64,000 nt of DNA from Mesorhizobium sp. B2-7-2 (GTDB lineage: Bacteria > Pseudomonadota > Alphaproteobacteria > Rhizobiales > Rhizobiaceae), in assembly GCF_006440775.1 (NCBI RefSeq), contig NZ_VFTZ01000019.1, positions 45,538 to 109,537 on the forward strand, read 5' to 3'. The notes beneath the pieces are model-generated. The model saw only the letters and a list, made by a program, of their open reading frames with translations. It had not been told where the DNA came from and searched no databases. Below are positions 50,100 to 57,354 of this stretch, piece after piece. Numbering within the stretch: position 1 is the first letter of the stretch; the number at the start of each line of letters is the position of its first letter. Position numbers and translations under genes: made by a program.

Positions 50100-50236
50100 G
50101 GCGGGCTTTTGCACGGGAGATCGGCGCTTCGCAAGAGCCAGGGCCCGGATGAGATCCGCCGCTCGCTGTCTTTGGCCGTTCAGCAAAAAACTCGAAGGAC
50201 TGGAACCAGTTGCCGGCCGAAGCGTTTGGACGCCCG

Positions 50237-50472
50237 TGATCCGCTATCTCGCCCTGGCCTTCATCTTCTTCCAGGTCGCCACGACGACCGCGCTGGCGAC
50301 GCAGGTGGTTCTGTTCGAAGACGAGACCGCTCACATTGCTCTCGCCGCTGAGCCCGCGAGCGGGCCGCAGGGCCAACCAACCTCTCCCCAAGCGGCCAAG
50401 ATTGCGAACCGGCTGGAGGCGCGGGAGCCGGAACACCTGTTGATACAAATCGATTCCGGACAAGCATCCTAG
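50237..50472 (+). CDS. Possible small secreted protein (uncertain)
   Basis: A 77-residue frame from GTG 50237 reads as a plausible signal peptide (IRYLALAFIFFQVATTTALA) followed by a polar tail of about 55 residues. There is no good ribosome site. The frame also extends upstream without signal character, and the opposite strand is open as well. I record it as a candidate because nothing else occupies the 590 bases between the divergent ABC-F and LprI-type genes. It may be chance. Confidence 0.25.
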
Positions 50473-50514
50473 GCTTCGCCTATGATTGACGAAGAGGCTG
50501 GCGGACACGCCGCC

Positions 50515-50550
50515 TCTACCCTGCCGGGCTGTCTCCCCCTCAAGGAAAGA
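50515..50550. repeat. Fragment of the cccccctct repeat
   Basis: The stretch accctgccgggctgtctccc followed by cctcaagg matches one end of the elements at 9161-9317 and 33011-33065, with decay at its 3' side. No partner end is visible nearby. Confidence 0.5.
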
Positions 50551-50687
50551 TTGTTCGTTCCTCCGCTTTCGCCAATCACCGGTCACACTTTGCTTGCCAC
50601 GTCACAGGTTTGGCGTTGATCGCCGCTGTTGTCTCAACCTATGCTGGCGCGAGCGGCGGGGTTCGGTTCAAGCAGAGGACAGATCAG

Positions 50688-51392
50688 ATGTCAGCCAAGA
50701 CCTCGCTCCTTTCGGCCTCGCTGGCGCTCGCGATTTTCGCAATCGTCGCCGGGCTGACCATGCTTCCCACCACCCCCGCGGCCGGTGCGGCAACCATCGA
50801 CTGCGCGGCAGCGAAGACGCAGGCCGACCTTGCGACCTGCACGGCCGCGAATGCCGCTTCGGCGGACGCGGGGCTCAATGCAGTCTATAAGGGGCTGGCG
50901 GGACGTCTGGCTCCCGCCGACCTGAAGCGCCTGCGCGAGGCGCAGCGCGCCTGGATCGCATTCCGCGACAAGGAATGCGCCTTCCGCACCCAGCCCTATG
51001 CCGGTGGCTCGGTTTATGCGACCCTCGTCGAGACCTGCAAGCAGGACTTGACCAAGGCGCGGCTGGCGCAGTTGCAGCACCAGTTGCAATGTCCCGAAGG
51101 CGACCTCTCCTGCGTGCCGCAAAGCGGCGCCGCGCCTGCGACGGCTGGCACCGCGCCTGCGAAACCCACCCCTGGACAGGCAAGCCGGAACGACACGCGG
51201 CCATGCGTGCAATCCGCGGGAAAGGCGAAGTCGGACCAGTATGTCTCGCAATGCGTCCAGGTGTCGCCGGCGACCAATCCGCCCTGCAACGGGCAGAACG
51301 CGTGCGGCATGATGATCGACGAGATCAAGCGCGGCTGCGCCATGATCGGCAATGACAACCCGCCCGACTTTTGTTCCGCCTACAAGAACTAA
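50688..51392 (+). CDS. LprI-domain (DUF1311) secreted protein
   Basis: A 234-residue exported protein. The signal peptide is about residues 1-34 (LALAIFAIVAGLTMLPTTPA). The LprI/DUF1311 domain covers about 37-130, with DCAAAKTQADLATCTAANAA, LREAQRAWIAFRDKECAF and VYATLVETCKQDLTKAR and their four Cys, as in periplasmic lysozyme-inhibitor-like proteins. A Pro/Ala linker and a second small Cys-containing region with PCNGQNACGMMIDEIKRGC follow; I do not recognise that region. ATG 50688 is preceded by AGAGGA. Confidence 0.85.
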   Translation: MSAKTSLLSASLALAIFAIVAGLTMLPTTPAAGAATIDCAAAKTQADLATCTAANAASADAGLNAVYKGLAGRLAPADLKRLREAQRAWIAFRDKECAFRTQPYAGGSVYATLVETCKQDLTKARLAQLQHQLQCPEGDLSCVPQSGAAPATAGTAPAKPTPGQASRNDTRPCVQSAGKAKSDQYVSQCVQVSPATNPPCNGQNACGMMIDEIKRGCAMIGNDNPPDFCSAYKN

Positions 51393-51682
51393 GCCGCACC
51401 CGACGTCGCTCCTGCCTGCCATGGCGATCAACATTCCCGGAGAAAGATCAACCCGTCGCAAGAAGACAACCGCAAGTTTGCCTCGTGCTCAATATTGATG
51501 CAGCAAGAGACGATACCACCAAAAAAGGCAGCAAAATCTTCTGACCCAAGCATGATGCTTATCAAAAATTGATTTCAGTTTTTATCGCAAACCTGCGACC
51601 TTGCCGATGCGCCGTGAGTCGTGAGTTGGCGCCAACGATAACTTGGTCCAAGAAAACTTGGCTCTGGCATTAGGAGCTCACG
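51393..51682. other. AT-rich intergenic region, probable promoter of the next small gene
   Basis: The stretch at about 51480-51600 is clearly AT-richer than the flanks (for example gatgcttatcaaaaattgat). It holds no open frame with a ribosome site and would suit a promoter or a MucR-type AT-rich binding region. No specific box is assigned. Confidence 0.4.
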
Positions 51683-51883
51683 ATGGGCGCGGCGATCAAC
51701 GATCCACGCACGTTGCGATATGTCGCGGAAATCACGCGCAAGCTGGCGAAAATGCTCTCGCGCACGCGCTACAACATGCTCGTCTATCTTCTTGAGATGA
51801 CGGCGGTCGAGGCGGAAAGCCTGGCCAACGAGCAGGACCCCAAGCGGGTCCGGCCGGCGGATCCGCCTCAGGTCCGCGGCTGA
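51683..51883 (+). CDS. Small hypothetical protein (66 aa)
   Basis: A 66-residue basic, helical protein with RTLRYVAEITRKLAKMLSRT and LEMTAVEAESLANEQ, and no signal or membrane segment. A good Shine-Dalgarno (TTAGGAGC) precedes ATG 51683, and AT-rich upstream DNA suggests a dedicated promoter. I do not recognise the family. It is followed by a dispersed repeat and two minus-strand genes. Confidence 0.6.
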   Translation: MGAAINDPRTLRYVAEITRKLAKMLSRTRYNMLVYLLEMTAVEAESLANEQDPKRVRPADPPQVRG

Positions 51884-51904
51884 GCGCCTGCCGTAAGGCG
51901 GTCC

Positions 51905-51972
51905 AGAGCGTTTTACCGTTTCAAGGAAACGGTAAATCGCTCTATCTCCTTGTTTTGACGCAATTCCGGGCG
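51905..51972. repeat. gagcgttttaccgtttc-type rhizobial repeat
   Basis: It starts agagcgttttaccgtttc, contains the inverted partner gaaacggtaaatcgctct, and ends with the gttttgacgcaattccgg tail common to dispersed rhizobial repeats. It lies between convergent genes and could act as a terminator for either. Confidence 0.75.
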
Positions 51973-51978
51973 GAAAGG

Positions 51979-52296
51979 CTACGGCGAAGTCGCCGAGCCT
52001 AACTGCTCACACTTTTCCTGGAATTGCTCAAGGACGGCGAGACATTCCAGCCTGTGCGCCTCGATTGCCGGCGGAGCGTCGCATTCGACGATGGCGCGCT
52101 CGAACCGGTCGAGCGCGTCCAGCGCCGCAAGCAGGTCGCCGGACGGCCTGCCCAGCGAAAACAGGATGCGCCGCGCCTTGACGCCATCAGCCGCATCCAC
52201 TGAGCACTGCGCGGCGATCTCGCGGCGCAACGCGTCAAGGTCGGCCAGATGGTCGCGCCATAGCCATGGCGCGACATCATCTGTTGCGGGCAACAT
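51979..52296 (-). CDS. Hypothetical protein downstream of MucR gene
   Basis: A 105-residue, mostly helical acidic protein (LADLDALRREIAAQCSVDAA; ALDRFERAIVECDAPPAIEA) without signal or membrane segments. Its start lies only 3 bases after the MucR stop on the same strand, so it is most likely the second gene of a two-gene operon. I do not recognise a family. It could be a small regulatory partner, but that is a guess from position. Confidence 0.6.
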   Translation of the reverse strand: MLPATDDVAPWLWRDHLADLDALRREIAAQCSVDAADGVKARRILFSLGRPSGDLLAALDALDRFERAIVECDAPPAIEAHRLECLAVLEQFQEKCEQLGSATSP

Positions 52297-52299
52297 GCC

Positions 52300-52758
52300 T
52301 CAGGCCTTGGCCTTACGCTTGCCCTTGCTCCTGGCCGCGTCGCCGCCGGCCGGCTTGCGGCCGAGGCCGGAGGATTTGGCCAACGCCGAGCGGGTGGCCG
52401 AGTAGCTCGGCGCCACCATCGGATAGTCGGCGGGCAGGCCCCATTTCGCACGGTATTCGTCCGGCGTCAGGTTATGATCGGTCGCGAGGTGACGCTTCAA
52501 CGACTTGAACTTCTTTCCGTCCTCCAGGCACACGATGTGGTCGGGGAAAACCGAGCGCTTCGGGTTGACCGCGGGCGTCTGCGCCACCGCCTCCTTGACA
52601 ACGCTGCCGGTGGCGAGCCTGCGCACCGACGCGCTGACGCTGGCGATCAGATCGGGCAGGCCGGAGGCAGGGAGCGGATTGTTGCCGACATAGGCCGAGA
52701 CAATGTCGGCGGTCAGTTCGATTGCAGTCTTGTCGTCGATGTTGGACAATTTTTTCAC
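52300..52758 (-). CDS. MucR/Ros family transcriptional regulator
   Basis: A 152-residue MucR/Ros zinc-finger-type regulator. The N-terminal helices (TAIELTADIVSAYVGNNPLP) and the DNA-binding core, CLEDGKKFKSLKRHLATDH followed by NLTPDEYRAKWGLPADYPM, are unmistakable. In Ros the finger begins Cys-x2-Cys. Here the second position is Asp (CLED), as reported for several Mesorhizobium homologues that use altered or no zinc coordination. MucR proteins are H-NS-like global repressors of exopolysaccharide, motility and symbiosis genes. The tail is Lys/Arg-rich. The AT-rich upstream region suits autoregulation. Confidence 0.93.
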   Translation of the reverse strand: MKKLSNIDDKTAIELTADIVSAYVGNNPLPASGLPDLIASVSASVRRLATGSVVKEAVAQTPAVNPKRSVFPDHIVCLEDGKKFKSLKRHLATDHNLTPDEYRAKWGLPADYPMVAPSYSATRSALAKSSGLGRKPAGGDAARSKGKRKAKA

Positions 52759-53105
52759 CTTCTGCTGGCCCTCAAATCGCCAGCTCTTTTTTTAAGACTT
52801 TCGTCGGTGTATCGAATTGGACCTGTCCCCCAACGGACCGTCCAGAGTCAGTAAAGCTACCAGACTCAATACCGGGCGATGTTTCTACATGGACTGGAAA
52901 CGCGCAAGTTAGGAATTCTAATAGCTATAGCGAACGCTTTATAGCACCGGCTGCCCGCCTGGATGCGTAAAAAGGGCTATAGCACTTCAACCTACGGTAG
53001 GAGTTGCTGAAAAATCGAAGTTCAGGCCAAGTTCCAGTACGGCAACGGCAACCCGCCCGCCGGATGCTCGACGATGCGCGATTCGGCCACTCCATGGCAA
53101 ATCGC
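52759..53105. other. AT-rich upstream region of the MucR gene
   Basis: No gene is visible. The stretch is unusually AT-rich for the window, with runs such as ctttttttaag near 52790 and taatagctatagcg near 52920. Such T-A steps are the type of site bound by MucR/Ros proteins, which often repress their own genes. Confidence 0.45.
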
Positions 53106-53327
53106 TCATCCGGCGGCGACACCACGCCTGAGCTCGGCAGGCGGCCTCTCCGCGAGGATCTCCAGCACGCGCTTCCAGCGCGCGCAGCGGCCAAAGTCCT
53201 TCTGCTCGATGGCCTTTTCGGCCTTCATGGCCGCATAGAGCGGCGCCTCCGCGCCAAACTCCCTGACCAGCCAGTGCGCCTCCTGCCTGGCGCGGCGTTC
53301 GTCCTCGTCAACGGCCATTTTGGACAT
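53106..53327 (-). CDS. Small hypothetical protein at the end of the exporter operon
   Basis: A 73-residue acidic/helical protein: DEDERRARQEAHWLVREFGA, then AAMKAEKAIEQKDFGRCARW. It begins inside the last codons of the EamA exporter gene (20-base overlap) and so is translated from the same message. AGCAGG lies upstream of ATG 53327. Rhizobia have several such short helical proteins without known function. Confidence 0.6.
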   Translation of the reverse strand: MSKMAVDEDERRARQEAHWLVREFGAEAPLYAAMKAEKAIEQKDFGRCARWKRVLEILAERPPAELRRGVAAG

Positions 53328-54426
53328 TGTGCCTGCTCTCCGTACCTTCGATGCCGACAGCAAGGCAGCTGCCAATGACGAGGACGGCGCCGGCAACCGC
53401 CGTCATCGACAGGCTTTCGCCCGAGAGCGTCAGCAGAAACGTGGAAGCGATCGGCGTCAGATAGGCGACGACCGCTATCCTGCCGCCATGGTCGAGCTTT
53501 GCCGCGCGCGACCAGAAATAATAGCCGAGCCCCATCGGGCCGGCGCCGAGATAGAGGCCGAGCAGAAGATGCGCGCCACTCGGGCGCACGACGCCATCAT
53601 GCAGGCTCCAGGCAAAGGTGAGCGCGACACCGATCAGCGCCGAAGGCAGGAGCAGCCGCTCGGGCGACACCGCGAGACGGCCGACAGCGAGCGAGTAGAA
53701 GGCCATGCAGAGCGCGGAGCCGAAAGCGGCGAGATAGCCGACGAGGCTGCCGCCTTCGAACCATGCCCTGTTGGACCAAAAATGCGCGCGCCCCCCGGAG
53801 ATCACCAGCGCCACGCCGACGAAACCAAGCGCCGCCGCCAGCCCGAGCAACAGCGGACGGCGCGGCCTGCCAAGCAGGATGACCGCCGCGGCGGTCATCA
53901 GCGGCCAAGTATAGGCGACAAGGTTCGCCTCGATGACCGGCGCCGAGGCGAAGCCGATATATTGCAGGACCATGGTGCCAACCAGGCCGACGAAGCCAAC
54001 GAGATAGGCGAGCGCGGCATTTCCCTTCTCCCCTTGTGGGAGAAGGTGGCCTCGCGTAGCGAGGTCGGATGAGGGGTGTTCCAGGGAACGCCGACGTCTC
54101 ACTTCGCTGGAACACCCCTCATCCGTCTCGGCGCTGCGCGCCGATCCACCTTCCCCCACAAGGGGGGAAGGAGAAGGGCTCGTCAGCCGGATCAGCGCGA
54201 AAACCATCGCCGCGCCGCAAAATTGCAGGAACTGCACCTGCGACACCGGATAGACGGCAAGCAAAGTCTTGCCGACCAGGGCGTTGGTCGCCCACAGCGC
54301 CACGGCGCCGAGGGCGAAGGCAAGCGCCGCGCCGAGGGCGCCGGAACGGCTTTGGCTTTCCGGCCCGACCGGCCCGAGGCTCAGCGACACTGAAGGCGGC
54401 TGACACTCGACCGGATCGTCGGTCAT
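53308..54426 (-). CDS. EamA/DMT-type exporter with an in-frame repeat insertion
   Basis: A 372-residue drug/metabolite transporter. About ten membrane segments are visible (LAFALGAVALWATNALVGKT, LVGFVGLVGTMVLQYIGFAS, PLMTAAAVILLG and so on) and form two EamA repeats. Between the second and third segments lies a hydrophilic stretch of about 52 residues (SPLVGEGGSARSAETDEG; HLLPQGEKG) that no other part of the family has. It is encoded exactly by the palindromic element at 54023-54178. Without it the protein would have the usual length of about 320. It probably exports an amino-acid-like compound. The ATG overlaps the TAA of the oxygenase gene by one base. Confidence 0.85.
   Translation of the reverse strand: MTDDPVECQPPSVSLSLGPVGPESQSRSGALGAALAFALGAVALWATNALVGKTLLAVYPVSQVQFLQFCGAAMVFALIRLTSPSPSPLVGEGGSARSAETDEGCSSEVRRRRSLEHPSSDLATRGHLLPQGEKGNAALAYLVGFVGLVGTMVLQYIGFASAPVIEANLVAYTWPLMTAAAVILLGRPRRPLLLGLAAALGFVGVALVISGGRAHFWSNRAWFEGGSLVGYLAAFGSALCMAFYSLAVGRLAVSPERLLLPSALIGVALTFAWSLHDGVVRPSGAHLLLGLYLGAGPMGLGYYFWSRAAKLDHGGRIAVVAYLTPIASTFLLTLSGESLSMTAVAGAVLVIGSCLAVGIEGTESRHNVQNGR
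54023..54178. repeat. Palindromic interspersed element inside a coding region, copy 2
   Basis: The element starts cccttctccccttgtgggag and ends tccacc then ttcccccacaagggggg and aaggagaaggg. It is the same family as 48064-48222, with matching internal pieces (gatgaggggtgttccag and ctggaacacccctcatcc). Its length of 156 bases is a multiple of three, and it lacks stops in the frame of the EamA transporter, so the gene stays open. Confidence 0.88.
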
Positions 54427-55253
54427 TACCAAGACTCCCTCGCCCCGCCGGAAACCGCCTCGGGCTGCGGCACGGGATGTTCCTCGGCATGGCGGCGGTA
54501 GGCGGGCAGTTGGTTGGTCCAGACATCCTCGGCCAGCTCGTTCACCCAGGCACGGTCATGGTCGTTGTCGGCGGCGAGGTAGAACATGCGGTTGTCGTCG
54601 ACATAGGGTTTGGCGGCCGAGCGCTGGTTGAGCACCAGCGTGACGCGCTCGCCGAGCTGGATCGGCGCGGTGCGGTGGAGCACGCCGAGGAACTGGCCGA
54701 GCGTGGCGTAGTTCATCTTGTGGTCGATGCGCATGATCTTGTTGCGCGGCAGCTCGCGGCCGGATTCGAGAATCGAGCGGCCGGTCTCGGAATCGTCGCA
54801 GTAGATTTCCAGATGACCGCCGATGAGAGGATCGCTGATCGACAGCGGAATGAGCTCCGTCACCGGAACACCGTCGCAATGCCATTCGACCGCGCCATCC
54901 CTTGGGTTCATGAAGGTGACGGTCGAGCCGACGATCGACAGCGGATAGGGCTCGAGCCTGGTTCCCATCATGTCGGACAGTCTTTCCAGGCGCAGCTTGT
55001 CGTGCAAGAGCTCCTTGATCTCCGGAATATAGCGGTCGGCACCAGTGATGAAGGTGAGGTCGAGGTGCTTGTGCACGGCATGGCTGGCCTTCAGCTTCAG
55101 GGCGGCTTCCTCGATGGCGGCTAGCAGAGCGGGGTCGTAACCGTGACGATACTGGGCGACGCCGAAGCCCGACACTTTCCAGGAGGTCTCATGACCAATG
55201 ATCGCCTCGCGGCTCATTGCGCAGCGCAGTTCGGGAATTGTATGGGCGTTCAT
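54426..55253 (-). CDS. Probable Fe(II)/2-oxoglutarate-dependent oxygenase
   Basis: A 275-residue protein with a recognisable Fe/2OG facial triad. The first His and Asp are in GAVEWHCDGVPV, and the second His is in GVLHRTAPIQLGERVTLVLN, where an Arg ten residues later would bind 2-oxoglutarate. The presence of Asp rather than Gly/Ala in HxD points to a hydroxylase, not a halogenase. GGHLEIYCDD lies between. I do not recognise a named subfamily. GGAGAAAG precedes ATG 55253. The gene is translationally coupled to an EamA exporter and divergent from a LysR regulator, which suggests hydroxylation of a small metabolite followed by export. Confidence 0.7.
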   Translation of the reverse strand: MNAHTIPELRCAMSREAIIGHETSWKVSGFGVAQYRHGYDPALLAAIEEAALKLKASHAVHKHLDLTFITGADRYIPEIKELLHDKLRLERLSDMMGTRLEPYPLSIVGSTVTFMNPRDGAVEWHCDGVPVTELIPLSISDPLIGGHLEIYCDDSETGRSILESGRELPRNKIMRIDHKMNYATLGQFLGVLHRTAPIQLGERVTLVLNQRSAAKPYVDDNRMFYLAADNDHDRAWVNELAEDVWTNQLPAYRRHAEEHPVPQPEAVSGGARESW

Positions 55254-55365
55254 TCTACTTTCTCCAAGATGGGGGCAACACTTGGTTAGCAGTCATTTAA
55301 ACGTTTACCCCTGTAAATTTAGGAATGCTGATGGTAGCGTAAGCGCAGCTTAAGGTCGAAACCCC

Positions 55366-56334
55366 GTGCGACTGCTCAGTCAGGTCAATCTCAATTCGCT
55401 GAAAATCGTGGAGAGCGCCGCGAGGCACAGGAATTTCACGCGCGCCGGCGAAGAGCAGTTCATCACCGCTTCCGCCGTCAGCCAGCGCGTCAAGAGCCTG
55501 GAGGATCAGCTTCGCTTCAAGATCTTCGAGCGCGGCGGCAATGCCGTGTCGCTGACGCCGGAGGGCGAGACCTATGTAGCGCGCGTGCGCGAGGCGCTGG
55601 AGCGGATCGTGTCGGCCAGCATGGAGGCTACCGGCCAGTCGCAGGCGCATGTGCTGCGGATCTGCGTGCTGCCGACCTTTGCCGCGCGCTGGCTGTTTCC
55701 CAGGCTGACGGCCTTCCAGCGGCAATATCCCGACATCGAGATGCGGGTGGCGACCTCCTACGCCACGCATGAATTCTCGACCTCGGAATACGATCTCGAA
55801 ATCCGATATGGCGACGGCAATTTCCCCGGCCTCGCCTCGGAGCTGCTGTTCAAGGAAGACCTGACGCCGGTCTGCAGCCGCACGCTCTTCCACGAAGTGC
55901 TGGGCGACAAGCCGCTGTCGAAGGTGACGCCGGAAGACCTGCGCTACTTCACACTGCTGCACTCCGAAACCTGCACGCAAAACTGGCAGTCGTGGCTGGG
56001 CTTTGCCGGCGCGAGCTTCGTGCTTGGCGAAACCAGGAGCGTTTATTTCGACAGCTGCATGATGTCCTACGAGGCGGCCAATGCCGGCATGGGCTTTGCC
56101 GTCGCCAACCGCGCCTATATGGCAAGCGACATCCACGCCGAACGGCTGGTGGCCCCCTTCGCGGTCCACCACCCCAACACGGCGGGCTGGTATCTCGTCA
56201 GCCCGATCAAGGCGCTGGGCGCGCGCAAGGTGCAGTTGTTCAAGCAGTGGATCATGGCCGAAGCGGCGCTGACGCAGCGCCAGCTGGACGTCGAGATCGA
56301 GAGCGTGCCAGTGCGGCGCGTGGCGATGGCGTGA
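55366..56334 (+). CDS. LysR family transcriptional regulator (GcvA-like)
   Basis: A 322-residue LysR regulator. The winged HTH is within residues 8-68 (LNSLKIVESAARHRNFTRAG and ITASAVSQRVKSLEDQLRFK). The effector domain has VLRICVLPTFAARWLFPRLT, like the GcvA/DsdC subgroup. The start is GTG 55366. It is divergent from the oxygenase-exporter operon across 112 AT-rich bases and is the natural candidate for its regulator. The extended C-terminal tail is not conserved in the family. Confidence 0.9.
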   Translation: MRLLSQVNLNSLKIVESAARHRNFTRAGEEQFITASAVSQRVKSLEDQLRFKIFERGGNAVSLTPEGETYVARVREALERIVSASMEATGQSQAHVLRICVLPTFAARWLFPRLTAFQRQYPDIEMRVATSYATHEFSTSEYDLEIRYGDGNFPGLASELLFKEDLTPVCSRTLFHEVLGDKPLSKVTPEDLRYFTLLHSETCTQNWQSWLGFAGASFVLGETRSVYFDSCMMSYEAANAGMGFAVANRAYMASDIHAERLVAPFAVHHPNTAGWYLVSPIKALGARKVQLFKQWIMAEAALTQRQLDVEIESVPVRRVAMA

Positions 56335-56455
56335 AGGTTACGACGCCGAGACGCAAGTCTTCCTAATGGCACTGCACAGGGATCTTGACCGGGTCGGCTC
56401 TGTTTGCGTTGGCAGGTGGCATGCGTTGGAGATTGGCCGAAACGCCCATCGCGAT

Positions 56456-56510
56456 CGTCATTCCAGGGCGGAGCAGGAGCGAAGCTCCGTCGCCAAAACG
56501 CGACGTCCAA
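56456..56510. repeat. Partial copy of the gtcattccagggcggagc repeat
   Basis: It starts gatcgtcattccagggcgga, followed by gcaggagcgaagctccgtcg, which is one arm of the family seen at 6890-7087 and 13787-13947. The rest of this 390-base gap between the LysR gene and the lipoprotein holds no recognisable gene. Confidence 0.7.
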
Positions 56511-56655
56511 ATGCCCGCGAAGGCGGACCTCGGCAGAATTTCAGGATTTTCCGGTGATTTCTTCGGCGCTGCATAGCCGGCTAGCGTGATCGCACCATGA
56601 CGCGAAGCGGAGACTCAGCTATCTTGTGTTGTGCGCGGGCCTGATTTTCCCGCTT

Positions 56656-56694
56656 GGCCGGCGCTACCCAGCTTCCTCCCAAGCAGCGCCGGCC
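56656..56694. terminator. Stem-loop near the lipoprotein gene 3' end
   Basis: Perfect 10-bp arms, ggccggcgct (56656-56665) and agcgccggcc (56685-56694), with a 19-base loop. On the plus strand it is followed by ttcttcgttt. It is 33 bases beyond the stop of the minus-strand lipoprotein gene. The large loop makes efficiency doubtful. Confidence 0.5.
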
Positions 56695-56727
56695 TTCTTC
56701 GTTTCGGCCCGACGGCCGGCCCTGGCG

Positions 56728-56910
56728 CTATTGCTTCGGCGGGGTGCCCGGCTGATCGCCGCCGGTGGTCGATTTCGGCACAGGGTTCTTGTCGACCTTA
56801 GGGTTCTGGTTGACTTCATCGCCCGGCGCCTTGGTGGGCGGCACGCTGTTGTCGCAGGCGGCGAGCACGAGCCCTGCCGCAAGAGCCAGCAGCACAGGAA
56901 GCTTCGTCAT
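56728..56910 (-). CDS. Small lipoprotein
   Basis: A 60-residue precursor with a clear lipoprotein signal: MTKLPVLLALAAGLVLAAC ends in the lipobox LAAC, so Cys19 becomes the lipidated N-terminus. The mature part of about 42 residues is Pro/Lys/Asn-rich and low in complexity (PPTKAPGDEVNQNPKVDKNP), which suggests a flexible periplasmic tail. No family is recognised. It stands alone between a LysR gene and a divergent small membrane protein gene. Confidence 0.75.
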   Translation of the reverse strand: MTKLPVLLALAAGLVLAACDNSVPPTKAPGDEVNQNPKVDKNPVPKSTTGGDQPGTPPKQ

Positions 56911-57043
56911 GACGACCTCCTCTCGTTCGCTCCTTTGAGGGGCAAACGGGGCGGTGGCGGTTTGGTTGCGTTGACCGGCGGAACCAACCGATCCGAGTCC
57001 GGTTGGAATCCCGAGCCAATCGAACGCAACGAGGAAACTGATT

Positions 57044-57211
57044 ATGGTCCGCCTTCTGCTTGCCGGCCTTTTTGCCTACACCGCGTATCGCGTTGCCGTG
57101 AGGATCATCGACGAGGTGCCTGGAGACGTCGCGCCGCTGGATATGCCGGGCGACGAGAGGCGCAATTTGCGGCGCCAGTCGGCGGCGATGGGGGTCGAGC
57201 CGAAGCGGTAG
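57044..57211 (+). CDS. Very small membrane-anchored protein (55 aa)
   Basis: A 55-residue frame from ATG 57044 to TAG 57209-57211: an N-terminal hydrophobic segment (VRLLLAGLFAYTAYRVAVRI), then a charged tail (DEVPGDVAPLDMPGDERRN) ending VEPKR. GAGGAAAC lies 8-14 bases upstream. The clean membrane anchor followed by an acidic then basic tail is typical of genuine rhizobial small membrane proteins, although I know no name for it. It is divergent from the lipoprotein gene. Confidence 0.6.
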   Translation: MVRLLLAGLFAYTAYRVAVRIIDEVPGDVAPLDMPGDERRNLRRQSAAMGVEPKR

Positions 57212-57247
57212 CGGCTCTTTCGGATGGGAATAGCCCTTCCGGTGAAG

Positions 57248-57310
57248 CGTGGATGCCTCGCAGCCCTGTCCGGCCGCTTCGCGGCCACCTCTTCCCCCCT
57301 CGCGCGGGCC
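57248..57310. repeat. Fragment of the cttctccccttg element
   Basis: The part gtccggccgcttcgcggcca followed by cctcttccccc corresponds to the right half of the element at 48064-48222 (tccggccgcttcgcggccac). The rest is missing or decayed. It lies just upstream of the helicase gene. Confidence 0.6.
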
Positions 57311-57354
57311 GAGGAAGTTATTGCGAACAAAGCAGAAACGATGCTTGATGGGCG

